NCBI GenBank assembly: GCA_900637135.1
Contig: LR134353.1
Coordinates: 4,650,001-4,714,000 of the forward strand
Direction of reading: 5' to 3'
Source: Mycolicibacterium flavescens
Lineage (GTDB): Bacteria; Actinomycetota; Actinomycetes; Mycobacteriales; Mycobacteriaceae
Length of the DNA: 64,000 bases
The stretch's first letter is position 1. Each line of letters begins with the position of its first letter. The notes beneath the pieces are model-generated. The model was not told the DNA's origin, did not search any database, and worked only from the letters and a program-made list of their open reading frames with translations. Positions 34,865-43,217 of the stretch are shown here, piece after piece. Made by a program: the position numbers and the translations under genes.

Positions 34865-34950
34865 CGGCATTGCGAGCCGAGTGCACCATCAAGCGCGAAC
34901 CGCCTCGGCGCGAGAATCGGCGCCAGCGCCCTCTCTGTCAAACTTGGGCC

Positions 34951-35865
34951 ATGACGCCGCCAGAATCCGGGCCGCAATTCGAGACCTTGCTCTATGCCGC
35001 CGAGCCACCCATCGCCACCATCACCCTGAACCGCCCCGACCACCTCAACACCATCGTCCCGCCGATGCCCGACGAGATCGAGAAGGCCATCGGTGCGGCC
35101 GAGCGTGATCCCGCCGTCAAGGTGATCGTGCTGCGTGGCGCCGGCCGCGCGTTCTCCGGCGGCTACGACTTCGGCGGTGGCTTCGCGCACTGGGGCGATG
35201 CGATGAACACCGACGGTCGTTGGGATCCGGGCAAGGACTTCGCCATGGTCAGCGCGCGCGAAACCGGCCCCACGCAGAAGTTCATGGCGATCTGGCGGGC
35301 GTCCAAGCCGGTGATCGCCCAGGTGCACGGCTGGTGTGTGGGCGGCGCGAGCGACTACGCGCTGTGTGCCGACATCGTGATCGCCAGCGACGACGCGGTG
35401 ATCGGCACTCCTTACGCCCGCATGTGGGGCGCCTACCTCACCGGCATGTGGCTGTACCGGCTGAGCCTGGCGAAGGTGAAGTGGCACTCGTTGACCGGTG
35501 AGCCGCTGACCGGAAAGGAAGCCGCCGCAGTCGAACTCATCAACGAGTCGGTACCGTTCGAGAACCTCGAGGCCCGCGTCAAAGAGATCGCACGCAAGCT
35601 GGCCGCGATTCCGCTGTCGCAGCTTCAGGCGCAGAAGCTGATCGTCAACCAGGCTTACGAGAACATGGGACTGGCCTCCACCCAAACTCTCGGCGGCATC
35701 CTCGACGGGCTGATGCGCAATACCCCCGATGCGCTGTCCTTCATCGAAACCGCTGCCGCACAGGGGGTTCGGGCCGCTGTCGAGCAGCGCGACGGCCCAT
35801 GGGGCGACTACAGCCAGGCGCCGTCGGATAAGCGCCCCGATCCGTCACACGTCATCGAGCCCTGA
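34951..35865 (+). CDS. echA2: Enoyl-CoA hydratase/isomerase family protein (EchA2-like)
   Basis: A 304-residue crotonase-fold protein. The oxyanion-hole blocks are GRAFSGGYDFGGG near residue 68 and HGWCVGGASDYALCADIVIA near residue 130. It is the length of M. tuberculosis EchA2 and holds the same place beside the prolyl oligopeptidase gene. The usual second catalytic Glu position is not clearly conserved, so the reaction (hydration or another CoA-ester step) is uncertain. ATG at 34951 follows CAAACT by seven bases. The 3' end overlaps the convergent DUF2889 gene by 21 bases. Confidence 0.87.
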   Translation: MTPPESGPQFETLLYAAEPPIATITLNRPDHLNTIVPPMPDEIEKAIGAAERDPAVKVIVLRGAGRAFSGGYDFGGGFAHWGDAMNTDGRWDPGKDFAMVSARETGPTQKFMAIWRASKPVIAQVHGWCVGGASDYALCADIVIASDDAVIGTPYARMWGAYLTGMWLYRLSLAKVKWHSLTGEPLTGKEAAAVELINESVPFENLEARVKEIARKLAAIPLSQLQAQKLIVNQAYENMGLASTQTLGGILDGLMRNTPDALSFIETAAAQGVRAAVEQRDGPWGDYSQAPSDKRPDPSHVIEP

Positions 35866-36837
35866 ACGCAGCTCGAAGAGCGCGTCGAGATCGGCGATCG
35901 CACGCAGCGTGTCGTTGAGGTGCGTGCACGTGCTGGTGCCGACGAACTCTCGCCGGACGCGGTCGCGAACCTCGACGAGTCTCATCCCCTGCACGCGTTG
36001 CGCGCTTCCGACGGCGCCCGGGCATTCCTGCCACGGCAGCACACGCACGTCCGCGCTGATCGCGGTGATCGTCCGCGTCGCGACGTCGACCGCGCCGGCG
36101 AGCGTGTACTCGTGCACGATCGTCTCGACCCCGTCGCCGTCGACGTAGGAGTCGCGGAAGTGCGCGTCGAAGCGTGACACACCCTGCTCCGCCGGGTGCA
36201 GGTCGAGGCGCCGCAATCGCCGCATGCCGTGTGCACCAAGAGGTTCGACGGCGTGCATACCGTCGAGTTCGATCGGCGGAGCCTGCGGGCCGTGCACCGA
36301 GGGGATGGTGCCGAGGCGTCGCGCGTATGCCACGAGCGACGCCTCAGGTGCGAAACCTGCGCAGATACCGGCCATGCGATCGGCGGTGCCGGGCGGCAAC
36401 TTCTCCTCGGTACCCGCGATGATCGTCGCGTGCTGCAGCGCGTAACCGGAGACCAGCGCCGCACCGACCCAATCGTCGAGCAGCAGGTGCAGCAGGGTCG
36501 AGCCATGGACCTCGGCGGGCAGCAGTTCACCGACCGTGGAGCGGAAGCCGGGACCTACCCGCTTACCGACGAGGCGACCGAGCCGGTCGTCGCCCGGGAC
36601 CGCCTCGATCGTCTCGATGGCCCGGTCGACCAAGCGGGCGCGCACGGCGATCTCGTCGAGCACCTCCACCGCACCGCGCCGGACGACGACGTCACGCGCC
36701 CTCAGGTCCACATCGGAATCCGCAGCGCCATCCGGATGGGTGTCGATGGTGCTGGTCCGCCGCAGTGCGCCCGCCACCAGGGTTGGCCACGTCTCGACGG
36801 GCCGCTGCGGGCCCACGATGTCGGTGACGAACGGCAT
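35845..36837 (-). CDS. DUF2889 family protein
   Basis: A 330-residue soluble protein. The C-terminal block RREFVGTSTCTHLNDTLRAIAD is the conserved DUF2889 motif with Cys and His, and HEYTLAGAVDVATRTITAISADVRVLPW precedes it. Family members are found with catabolic gene clusters, but no reaction is known. It follows the membrane protein gene at 36866 on the same strand with 28 bases between and ends inside echA2 by 21 bases on the opposite strand. Confidence 0.75.
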   Translation of the reverse strand: MPFVTDIVGPQRPVETWPTLVAGALRRTSTIDTHPDGAADSDVDLRARDVVVRRGAVEVLDEIAVRARLVDRAIETIEAVPGDDRLGRLVGKRVGPGFRSTVGELLPAEVHGSTLLHLLLDDWVGAALVSGYALQHATIIAGTEEKLPPGTADRMAGICAGFAPEASLVAYARRLGTIPSVHGPQAPPIELDGMHAVEPLGAHGMRRLRRLDLHPAEQGVSRFDAHFRDSYVDGDGVETIVHEYTLAGAVDVATRTITAISADVRVLPWQECPGAVGSAQRVQGMRLVEVRDRVRREFVGTSTCTHLNDTLRAIADLDALFELRSGLDDV

Positions 36838-36865
36838 GGCTTGACGGTAGCAATACCGAGGTCGG

Positions 36866-37711
36866 CTAAACGTCGCGTCGTCGTAACCCGCCGAGCATCG
36901 CCACGAGCACGCCGAACAGCACCAGCACTCCGCCTGCGGCCAGGGTGAGGTTCAGCCAGTGGTGCAGGCTGTCTTCGGCGTGGGCCACCATCACGTCGGC
37001 GACCACTCGGATGTCCCCCGACAGCCGGTTCAACGTGTCGTTGACGGAGTGGCGCGCCACCTCGAGGCCCGCCCACCCGGCCGCACCGACGATGAGCGCC
37101 GAAACGCCAAGGGCGGCAAGTGCTCTGCCGCGACTGCGGGCCGCCGCGAGCGTCAACAGGGCGAACACTCCGGTGAGGATGCTCGCGCCGATGCTGACCC
37201 ACGGCCCCCACGTCGACACCCGTTTGAATTGACCGGGCCGCCAGCTGTCGGTGATCGACACGGAGACCGGTAGCGACTCGGGGGTGGCGACGCCGACGTT
37301 GCCCAGCGTCCTGCGGAACGATTCGTCGGCGAGCATCGGGCCGAGGTCGAGGATCCACTCGTCGGTGCCCTCGACCTGCTGGGCCCCGTCGGTGAACATC
37401 CAGCGGTGGCCGACGATGTTGGCCAGGGCGAACTGTTCGGGGAACGTCGGGTTCGCGGTGTAGGCCGCGGCCACCCCGCTGATGATGGTGCTGTCGGCGT
37501 CGTAGCCGTTGTCGCCCATGTACGACGCGACTTCGGTGGCCAGCACCCCCGCCATCGCCTTCTGCAGTTGCGGGTCCTCGGCGGCCGACTGGGCCAGCGC
37601 GGCATATCCGCCCTCGTCGACCACGTTGCGCTGCGCCCACATGGTGGGGACGGCGACGGCCAGCAGCGCCGTCGTGACGACCCATAAGAAGACCGTCACC
37701 ACCATGCGCAC
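36866..37711 (-). CDS. Membrane protein with large extracytoplasmic loop
   Basis: A protein of about 281 residues with an N-terminal helix (VVTVFLWVVTTALLAVAVPTM), an extracytoplasmic region of about 150 residues, and three further helices in the C-terminal third. I do not recognise the family. The open frame runs up to a GTG at 37747, but AGGAGG at 37718-37723 places the start at GTG 37711 (six bases after it) or ATG 37705; the ATG at 37717 touches it directly. The extra residues to 37747 would be coded by a palindromic intergenic element. Confidence 0.68.
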   Translation of the reverse strand: MRMVVTVFLWVVTTALLAVAVPTMWAQRNVVDEGGYAALAQSAAEDPQLQKAMAGVLATEVASYMGDNGYDADSTIISGVAAAYTANPTFPEQFALANIVGHRWMFTDGAQQVEGTDEWILDLGPMLADESFRRTLGNVGVATPESLPVSVSITDSWRPGQFKRVSTWGPWVSIGASILTGVFALLTLAAARSRGRALAALGVSALIVGAAGWAGLEVARHSVNDTLNRLSGDIRVVADVMVAHAEDSLHHWLNLTLAAGGVLVLFGVLVAMLGGLRRRDV

Positions 37712-37727
37712 GCGCATCCTCCTACCC

Positions 37728-37781
37728 GAAACCGCGGTTTCTGACACGAACCGCGCGTAACCGCCTCAGAAGCCAGTCTCG
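37728..37781. repeat. Intergenic palindromic element, second copy
   Basis: GAAACCGCGGTTTC (37728-37741) is a perfect 14-base palindrome. The stretch GCGGTTTCTGAC (37734-37745) followed by CAGTCTCG ending at 37781 matches the two ends of the hairpin at 12562-12617 with nearly the same spacing (48 against 49 bases). It is a second, degraded copy of that repeat. Confidence 0.5.
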
Positions 37782-37801
37782 ACGCGGTGGCGAGGAGCTC
37801 G

Positions 37802-39319
37802 CTATTTGGCGGCCCGCTTCGGGGTGATCAGCGCCAGCTTCGTCATCAACGTGTTCATCCGCTTCAGCGCCTTGGGCGAGTTGTTGTAGTAGTTGCCGCC
37901 GGCGCCGACGTTGGTGCGCGGCGCGACCACCACTTCCTGGCGGCAGTACTTGCGCAAGCCGTCCGCTCCGCCGAACCGTGCACCCAGACCCGAGGTCTTC
38001 CAGCCGCCCATGGGCGCCGTCGTGCACATCAAGTTCGAGATCACGTCGTTGATGTTGACCGCACCGCAATCCAGTTCGACCGCAACGTCGTTGGCCCGCT
38101 CGATGTCCTTGGAGAACACCGCGGCACTCAACCCGTACGGGCTGTCGTTGGCCAGCCGGATCGCCTCGTCCACACTGGCGACCTTCATGATCGGCAGCGT
38201 CGGCCCGAACGTCTCCTCCGTCATGCAGAGCATCGAGTGGTCGACGTCGACGAGGACCGTGGGCGGGTAGAAGTTGCCCTCGCTTTCGGGGCGCTTGCCG
38301 CCGGTCAGCGCCCGCGCACCCTTGGCGAGCGCGTCGTCGACGTGGCGGGTGGTGACGGCCACCTGTGTCTCGTCGATCAGCGAGCCGAAGTCGAAGCCGT
38401 CACCCGCGCCCATCTTCAGCTTCTCGACGTCGCGCACCACCGCGTCGACGAACTTGTCGTAGACGGATTCGAGCACGTAGACCCGCTCCACCGACACGCA
38501 CGTCTGCCCGGCGTTGAAGAACGCACCCCACACCGCGGCGTGGGCGGCGAGGTCGATGTCGGCGTCCTCGAGCACGATCATCGGGTCCTTGCCGCCGAGC
38601 TCGAGGCTGACCGGGGTGAGCCGGCGCGCGGCGCGCTCCATGACCTTCGCCCCCGTCGCACTGGAACCGGTGAACTGGATGAAGTCGGCGTTGTCGATGA
38701 GGGCCTCGGACACCTCGCGGGCGCCCTGTGCCAGCGCCAGCACCTCCGGTGCACCCGAGTCCAGCCAGCCGCGCAGCAGCAGCTCGGCCGTCAGCGGTGT
38801 GCGCTCCGACGGTTTGAGCAACACCGCGCAGCCCGCCGCCAGCGCACCGATGGCGTCCATCAGCGCGTTGGCCACCGGGTAGTTCCACGGCGCGATGATG
38901 CCGACGACCGGACGGGGCCGGTAATGCACCTCGATCTTTTTGATCGACAGGAACGGCAGCGGCGCAGGACGCTTCTCGGGCGCCAGCGCCTTCTCCATGG
39001 TCTTGATGTAGTACGACGCGATCATGATCAGCAGCGGCACTTCCTGCGCCGCGTCGACGGCCGACTTGCCCGTCTCCTTGATCAGCAGCGACTCGATCTC
39101 GTCGCGGTGGTCGCCGAGCCAGACGGCGTAGCGGGCCAGCACCTTGGCCCTGCCCTTGGCGCCGCGGGCCTCCCATTGGCGCTGGGCCTGGCGCAGGCCG
39201 GCCGCGATGCGCGGCACGTCGGCGGGGTCGGTCCATCGCACGGTGCCCGCGACGGCTCCGGTCGCGGGATTGCGGATGGTGCTGGTATCGGGCAGCTCAA
39301 CGTCGGACGTCGCAGTCAT
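37802..39319 (-). CDS. Aldehyde dehydrogenase, succinate-semialdehyde dehydrogenase type
   Basis: A 505-residue NAD(P)-dependent dehydrogenase close to the GabD2-type mycobacterial enzymes. Active-site Glu lies in VSLELGGKDPMIV and Cys in FNAGQTCVSVERV; FTGSSATGAKVM is the cofactor site and IIAPWNYPVANALMDAIGAL the fold signature. Succinate semialdehyde is the usual substrate assignment but other aldehydes are possible. The ATG at 39319 follows TAGCAT (39326-39331, reverse strand) by six bases, a leaderless arrangement. Two palindromes upstream suggest repression by the adjacent TetR protein. Confidence 0.9.
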   Translation of the reverse strand: MTATSDVELPDTSTIRNPATGAVAGTVRWTDPADVPRIAAGLRQAQRQWEARGAKGRAKVLARYAVWLGDHRDEIESLLIKETGKSAVDAAQEVPLLIMIASYYIKTMEKALAPEKRPAPLPFLSIKKIEVHYRPRPVVGIIAPWNYPVANALMDAIGALAAGCAVLLKPSERTPLTAELLLRGWLDSGAPEVLALAQGAREVSEALIDNADFIQFTGSSATGAKVMERAARRLTPVSLELGGKDPMIVLEDADIDLAAHAAVWGAFFNAGQTCVSVERVYVLESVYDKFVDAVVRDVEKLKMGAGDGFDFGSLIDETQVAVTTRHVDDALAKGARALTGGKRPESEGNFYPPTVLVDVDHSMLCMTEETFGPTLPIMKVASVDEAIRLANDSPYGLSAAVFSKDIERANDVAVELDCGAVNINDVISNLMCTTAPMGGWKTSGLGARFGGADGLRKYCRQEVVVAPRTNVGAGGNYYNNSPKALKRMNTLMTKLALITPKRAAK

Positions 39320-39343
39320 GTCCCCATGCTAGCGGTCGCATGT

Positions 39344-39353
39344 GATCTAGATC
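39344..39353. promoter_or_regulatory. Palindrome GATCTAGATC in the aldehyde dehydrogenase promoter
   Basis: A perfect 10-base palindrome about 25 to 34 bases before the predicted start of transcription, where a -35 element would lie. It may be part of the repressor site with the 39363-39376 palindrome. Confidence 0.4.
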
Positions 39354-39362
39354 GCAGCAGGG

Positions 39363-39376
39363 TTGACACGTGTCAA
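39363..39376. promoter_or_regulatory. Palindrome TTGACACGTGTCAA, putative TetR operator
   Basis: A perfect 14-base palindrome between the end of the tetR gene (39389) and the start of the aldehyde dehydrogenase gene (39319). Its form, TGACA-CG-TGTCA, is that of TetR-family operators and is well placed for control of the dehydrogenase. Confidence 0.6.
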
Positions 39377-39388
39377 GTTCGCGCGCGC

Positions 39389-39966
39389 CTACTTCATGAG
39401 CCGGTCTAGCACCTGCAGGCTGTCCGAGATCGGGTCGCCGGGCAGTGGGGTGCCGTGCGAGGCGCCGATCAGCACCCCGACGATCGCCCCTGCCAGCACG
39501 CGGCGCTCGCGGGGGTCGGTCGGCGCCCCGGGACGTTGCGTCAGCGCGTCTTCGATCAGGCCGATCAACCGGACATATTCGGCGTAGAGCAGGCCGGCCA
39601 CCTCGGGCACGGTGTACATCAGCCGCTGCCCGATCATGGCCTCTTCGCGCTGCTCGGGGGTCAGCGAATTGAACGTGGTCTCGACGGCGTGCCGGTAGGC
39701 GTCGATGACCGACAGGTCGGCGGGCGCCGCGACGAACGCGTCGATGATCGGCGGGATGTGATCGTCGGAGATCAGCACCGCCTCTTTGGTCGGGAAGTAG
39801 CGGGAGAGGTGCGCGGCGAGATGTCGGCGGCAGCGGAGATCTGCTCGACGGTGGTGGCCTGGTAACCCCGCTCCTGGATCAGGCGAAACGCTTCCCGCCG
39901 AATCGTCGCACGAGTTCGCAGCTTCTTTCGCTCGCGCAAGCCCAGAGGCTTATCGGACAACGCCAT
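39389..39966 (-). pseudogene. TetR-family regulator broken by a one-base deletion
   Basis: The N-terminal helix-turn-helix is read from ATG 39966 (LGLRERKKLRTRATIRREAF, then GYQATTVEQISAAADISPRT), and the ligand-binding part continues in another frame (DDHIPPIIDAFVAAPADLSV to LQVLDRLMK). At about 39807 the reverse strand reads ACCTCTCCCGC where ACCTTCTCCCGC would restore TFSRYFPTKEAVL, the expected TetR recognition helix end. Adding one base gives a 192-residue protein. It is either a recent pseudogene or a sequencing error. It lies between the PAP2 and dehydrogenase genes and probably controlled the latter. Confidence 0.8.
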
Positions 39967-40551
39967 CAGCCAATTGTGGCACCGCGTCGAGTTAGCCAGC
40001 CGAGGCCGCAGGGGAATCGAGGCCCCGCTGCGGTCGCGCCGGGCGATGAGCGCGGCGGCCCACACGACCGCCGAACCGAACAGCACACCGCCCACCACGT
40101 CGGTGAAGTAGTGGAAGGTCGTGGCGACTCCGAGCGTCGCCAACGCCACGGCGAGAACCGCGGTCACCACGACCCACCACGCCGCACCGGCCACGAGGAC
40201 GACCAGCCCCCACACGATGGTGGTCGCGGTGAGATGTCCGCTCGGATAGGCGAGCCCGCCTCCCTTCTGGCGGTCGAAGATCGGTTTGAGCGCCCGCACG
40301 GCCGCGATTCCGGCCACCGGCGCGACGACCGTCATCAGCGCCAGCCACCACCGCCGTTGCAGGCACGCGGCGGCCAACACCACGACAGTCAGGGCGAGCA
40401 GCACGCGGGCATCGGCGATCACGGCCAGGCGCCGCACCGGGGTGTCGCCGAAACCCTGGAACCAGTCGTCGACCGGCGTCGAGGATTTGCCGACCGCCCA
40501 GCCGAGCAGCAGCATCACCGCCAGCGCGAGCGCCGGCCACAGTCGGGTCAC
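39772..40551 (-). CDS. PAP2-family phosphatase, open frame running into the TetR gene
   Basis: The first 190 or so residues form a six-helix membrane phosphatase of the PAP2 type: KPIFDRQKGGG and YPSGHLTATT are motifs 1 and 2, and TTFHYFTDVVGG is motif 3 with the catalytic His. Such enzymes remove phosphate from lipid phosphates at the membrane. There is no stop codon before the TetR start; the frame continues through the helix-turn-helix (MALSDKPLGLRERKK) and ends only after the frameshift. If the lost base is restored, PAP2 and TetR form one 387-residue frame. Its start overlaps the DinB gene stop by four bases. Confidence 0.72.
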   Translation of the reverse strand: MTRLWPALALAVMLLLGWAVGKSSTPVDDWFQGFGDTPVRRLAVIADARVLLALTVVVLAAACLQRRWWLALMTVVAPVAGIAAVRALKPIFDRQKGGGLAYPSGHLTATTIVWGLVVLVAGAAWWVVVTAVLAVALATLGVATTFHYFTDVVGGVLFGSAVVWAAALIARRDRSGASIPLRPRLANSTRCHNWLMALSDKPLGLRERKKLRTRATIRREAFRLIQERGYQATTVEQISAAADISPRTSPATSRPKRRC

Positions 40552-41063
40552 GTGATTCCGCGGATGTAGGCCGCCTGGCCGAGGTGTTGGGCGCCGTCGT
40601 CGATGATGCTGACCAGCCGCACGCTCGCCGTCACCGGTGGATCCCAGTTCTCGTCGACGACGCGGCTCAATTCATCTGCGGTGACCGACGCGATGTACTC
40701 CAGCGTCACCTTGTGCACGGCGTGCGCGTAGCCGGCGAGCAGATCCGCAGGGGCGCGGACGCGGCCCACCTCCTCGGGGCTGTGCCCGTAACCCATGTCT
40801 TCGCGGGGGAGGTCGAGTCCGAACCGGTCGACCCACCCATCGCGCAACCAGACCTGCTCGGCGCCCGCGAGGTCGGCGAGCTGGACGTCCTGCTGACGGG
40901 CGCTGTGCCACACCAGCCACGCGATGCTGTTGGCGGTCGGGGTGGGACGAAAGAACGCGGTCTCGTCGGTCAGCCCGTCAGTGAGGTTCTCCACGTGCTC
41001 GCTGAGCCGGGTGAACGCGTCGCGCAGGATTTCGCGGGCCACTGCCACGCCTGAGTCAGCCAT
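40548..41063 (-). CDS. DinB-like / mycothiol-dependent transferase-fold protein
   Basis: A 171-residue four-helix-bundle protein of the DinB/MDMPI (TIGR03086-like) group. NSIAWLVWHSARQQDVQLADLAG carries the first metal His and DDGAQHLGQAAYIRGI the last, with LLAGYAHAVHKVT between. In actinobacteria these proteins often use mycothiol to act on electrophiles; here the substrate is unknown. ATG 41063 follows a serviceable context and the stop overlaps the PAP2 start by four bases. Confidence 0.8.
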   Translation of the reverse strand: MADSGVAVAREILRDAFTRLSEHVENLTDGLTDETAFFRPTPTANSIAWLVWHSARQQDVQLADLAGAEQVWLRDGWVDRFGLDLPREDMGYGHSPEEVGRVRAPADLLAGYAHAVHKVTLEYIASVTADELSRVVDENWDPPVTASVRLVSIIDDGAQHLGQAAYIRGIT

Positions 41064-41080
41064 GACCTCGACGGTATACG

Positions 41081-41470
41081 TCAGTCCGGTGGTCGCGCCC
41101 CGTGAAAGACGGCCTCGATGTTGTTGCCGTCCGGATCGCGGACGAAGGCGCCGTAGTAACCGGGGTGGTACTCCGGCCACAGCCGTGGGGCGTGCAGCGA
41201 CTCCGCGCCGGCCTGGATCGCAGCGTCGTAGAACGCCTGCACGGCATCGGTGTCGGCGGCCGCGAACGCGAAGTGCACCTCGCGGTTGGGGCCCGCCGCG
41301 TCGCCGGCGTTCATGTCCGCGATCCAGAAGTCGGGCTTGCCGTCCCTGCCGTAACCGATGGCGACCTGATAGTCGAGTTGGCGGGTGTAGCCGAGCACGC
41401 CCAGGACCGTGTCGTAGAACGCCTTCGACCTTTGGAAGTCCGCGCAGTTGATTCCGAAGTGGTCGATCAC
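41081..41470 (-). CDS. VOC (glyoxalase/bleomycin resistance) family protein
   Basis: A 129-residue single VOC-fold protein. It begins VIDHFGINCADFQRSKAFYD, and REVHFAFAAADTDAVQAFYDAA and GYYGAFVRDPDGNNIEAVFHG supply the usual His/Glu metal ligands. Members include metal-dependent lyases and dioxygenases as well as binding proteins; the substrate is not evident. The GTG at 41470 lies six bases after TACGAT on the reverse strand, so it is probably leaderless, and the promoter overlaps that of the divergent amidohydrolase. Confidence 0.85.
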   Translation of the reverse strand: MIDHFGINCADFQRSKAFYDTVLGVLGYTRQLDYQVAIGYGRDGKPDFWIADMNAGDAAGPNREVHFAFAAADTDAVQAFYDAAIQAGAESLHAPRLWPEYHPGYYGAFVRDPDGNNIEAVFHGARPPD

Positions 41471-41476
41471 GGGCTC

Positions 41477-41486
41477 ATCGTAGATT
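41477..41486. promoter_or_regulatory. Overlapping divergent -10 elements
   Basis: On the reverse strand TACGAT (41482-41477) is six bases before the VOC GTG; on the forward strand TAGATT (41481-41486) is six bases before the amidohydrolase ATG. The two hexamers share positions 41481-41482. The whole gap between the genes is 22 bases, so both transcripts must be leaderless and polymerase cannot open both promoters at once. Confidence 0.6.
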
Positions 41487-41492
41487 CGACGT

Positions 41493-43217
41493 ATGACATA
41501 TGAACTCGTGATCAGAGGCGGCACCATCGTCGATGGCCTGGGCGGGCAACCCTACGTCGGTGACGTCGCGGTTTCGGCAGGAGTCATCTCGGCCGTCGGA
41601 CGGGTCGATGAGCCCGGCGCGCGGGAGATCGACGCGACGGGCCTCCTGGTGACCCCCGGGTTCGTGGACCTGCACACCCACTACGACGGCCAGGCGATCT
41701 GGTCGGACCGCCTGACGCCGTCATCGGCGCACGGTGTGACCACCGTGGTGATGGGCAACTGCGGGGTGGGGTTCGCACCGTGCCGGCCGGAGGACCACGA
41801 CGTCCTCGTCGACGTGATGGCCGGGGTCGAGGACATCCCCGGTGTGGTGATGGTCGACGGGTTGCCGTGGCACTGGGAGACGTTCCCGGAGTTCCTCGAC
41901 GCGCTCGAGGAGCGACGCCGGGACATTGATGTGGCCGCGCTGCTGCCCCACTCCCCGCTGCGGGTGTACGTGATGGGGCAGCGCGGTGTCGACCGCGAAC
42001 CGGCCACCGCCGAGGACCTGGCGATGATGCGCAAACTCGCCGCCGAAGCCGTACAGGCCGGCGCGCTGGGCTTCGCGTCGTCGCGGTTCACGCTGCACAA
42101 GACTGAGAGCGGGCGGCCGATCCCCAGTTACGACGCCGATCGCGCCGAGATCGAGGCGATCGCCCGCGGAATCGACGACGCCGGTGGCGGGTTGATCCAG
42201 TTCGTGCCCGACCTGGTGGCCGGCGACTACGAGCCCGTGCTGCGAACGGTGTTCGAGGTCGCCGCCGAGGTCGGCCTGCCGGTGACGTTCACCCTGGCGA
42301 TCGGCAACGCCGGCGACCCGTTCTTCCTCGACGCGCTGACGATGGTCGAGAAGGCCAACATCGACGGCGGCGAGATCACCGCGCAGATCTTCCCGCGGCC
42401 GATCGGGTTGGTGCTCGGCCTCGAGTTGTCGGGCAACCCGTTCGTGATGTACCCCAGCTACCAGGAACTGGCTCCCCTGCCGCTGGCCGAACGCGTCGCT
42501 GAGATGCGCAAACCTGAAGTGCGGCAACGGATCCTGTCGGACCAGCCGGTCGGCGAGGGCCATCCGCTGATGTTCGCGGCGCAGGCGTTCGAGTGGATGT
42601 TCCCGCTCGGCGATCCCCCGAACTACGAACCCCCGCGGTCCGAGAGCATCGCGAGTCGCGCCCATGCCCGCGGCGTCAGCCCGCTCGAGGAGGCCTACGA
42701 CCGGCTGCTCGACGACGACGGCCACGCCATCCTTCTGGTGACCCTGGCCAACTTCCGCGACGGCACCCTGGACACGGTCGCGGAGCTGATCCGTCGCGAC
42801 GATGTGGTGCTCGGACTCGGCGACGGTGGGGCCCACTACGGAATGATCTGCGACGCAAGCTTTCCCACGTACATGCTGACGCACTGGTCACGTGATCGCG
42901 GGGCCGGTCGACTGTCGGTGGCAGAGGCGGTGCGCGAACTGACCTCGGTGCCCGCCCGGGTTGCCGGCCTGGCCGACCGCGGCCGGATCGCCGTCGGTTA
43001 CAAGGCCGACCTTAACGTCATCGACCACGACGGAATGCGTCTGCACCGGCCGGTCATCGCCTATGACCTTCCCGCCGGCGGCCGGCGCCTGGACCAGGGC
43101 GCCAAGGGGTACGTCGCGACCGTCGTGTCCGGCGAGATCATCGCCGAGAACGGCACTCCCACCGCCGCGCGTCCGGGCGAGTTGATCCGCGGCCGCCGAC
43201 CCGCGCCCACTGCGTGA
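41493..43217 (+). CDS. N-acyl-D-amino-acid deacylase-like amidohydrolase
   Basis: A 574-residue metal-dependent hydrolase of the D-aminoacylase/dihydroorotase superfamily. LLVTPGFVDLHTHYDGQ holds the HxH metal motif near residue 62, and GDGGAHYGMICDASFPTYML holds the C-terminal metal Asp/His. The final IAVGYKADLNVIDHDGM block is typical of the family. It would remove acyl groups from N-acyl-D-amino acids or a related amide; the true substrate is unknown. It is coupled to the CMD gene by a GTGA overlap. Confidence 0.87.
   Translation: MTYELVIRGGTIVDGLGGQPYVGDVAVSAGVISAVGRVDEPGAREIDATGLLVTPGFVDLHTHYDGQAIWSDRLTPSSAHGVTTVVMGNCGVGFAPCRPEDHDVLVDVMAGVEDIPGVVMVDGLPWHWETFPEFLDALEERRRDIDVAALLPHSPLRVYVMGQRGVDREPATAEDLAMMRKLAAEAVQAGALGFASSRFTLHKTESGRPIPSYDADRAEIEAIARGIDDAGGGLIQFVPDLVAGDYEPVLRTVFEVAAEVGLPVTFTLAIGNAGDPFFLDALTMVEKANIDGGEITAQIFPRPIGLVLGLELSGNPFVMYPSYQELAPLPLAERVAEMRKPEVRQRILSDQPVGEGHPLMFAAQAFEWMFPLGDPPNYEPPRSESIASRAHARGVSPLEEAYDRLLDDDGHAILLVTLANFRDGTLDTVAELIRRDDVVLGLGDGGAHYGMICDASFPTYMLTHWSRDRGAGRLSVAEAVRELTSVPARVAGLADRGRIAVGYKADLNVIDHDGMRLHRPVIAYDLPAGGRRLDQGAKGYVATVVSGEIIAENGTPTAARPGELIRGRRPAPTA

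Noticed and set aside
34840..34950. tRNA or small RNA in the efeO-echA2 gap
   Set aside because: No cloverleaf or conserved loop sequence; the structure is explained by IdeR-like boxes.
37787..39409. Forward open frame of 540 codons opposite the succinate-semialdehyde-type dehydrogenase
   Set aside because: Antisense to a gene with clear catalytic motifs; low-complexity Arg/His/Gly/Asp composition.
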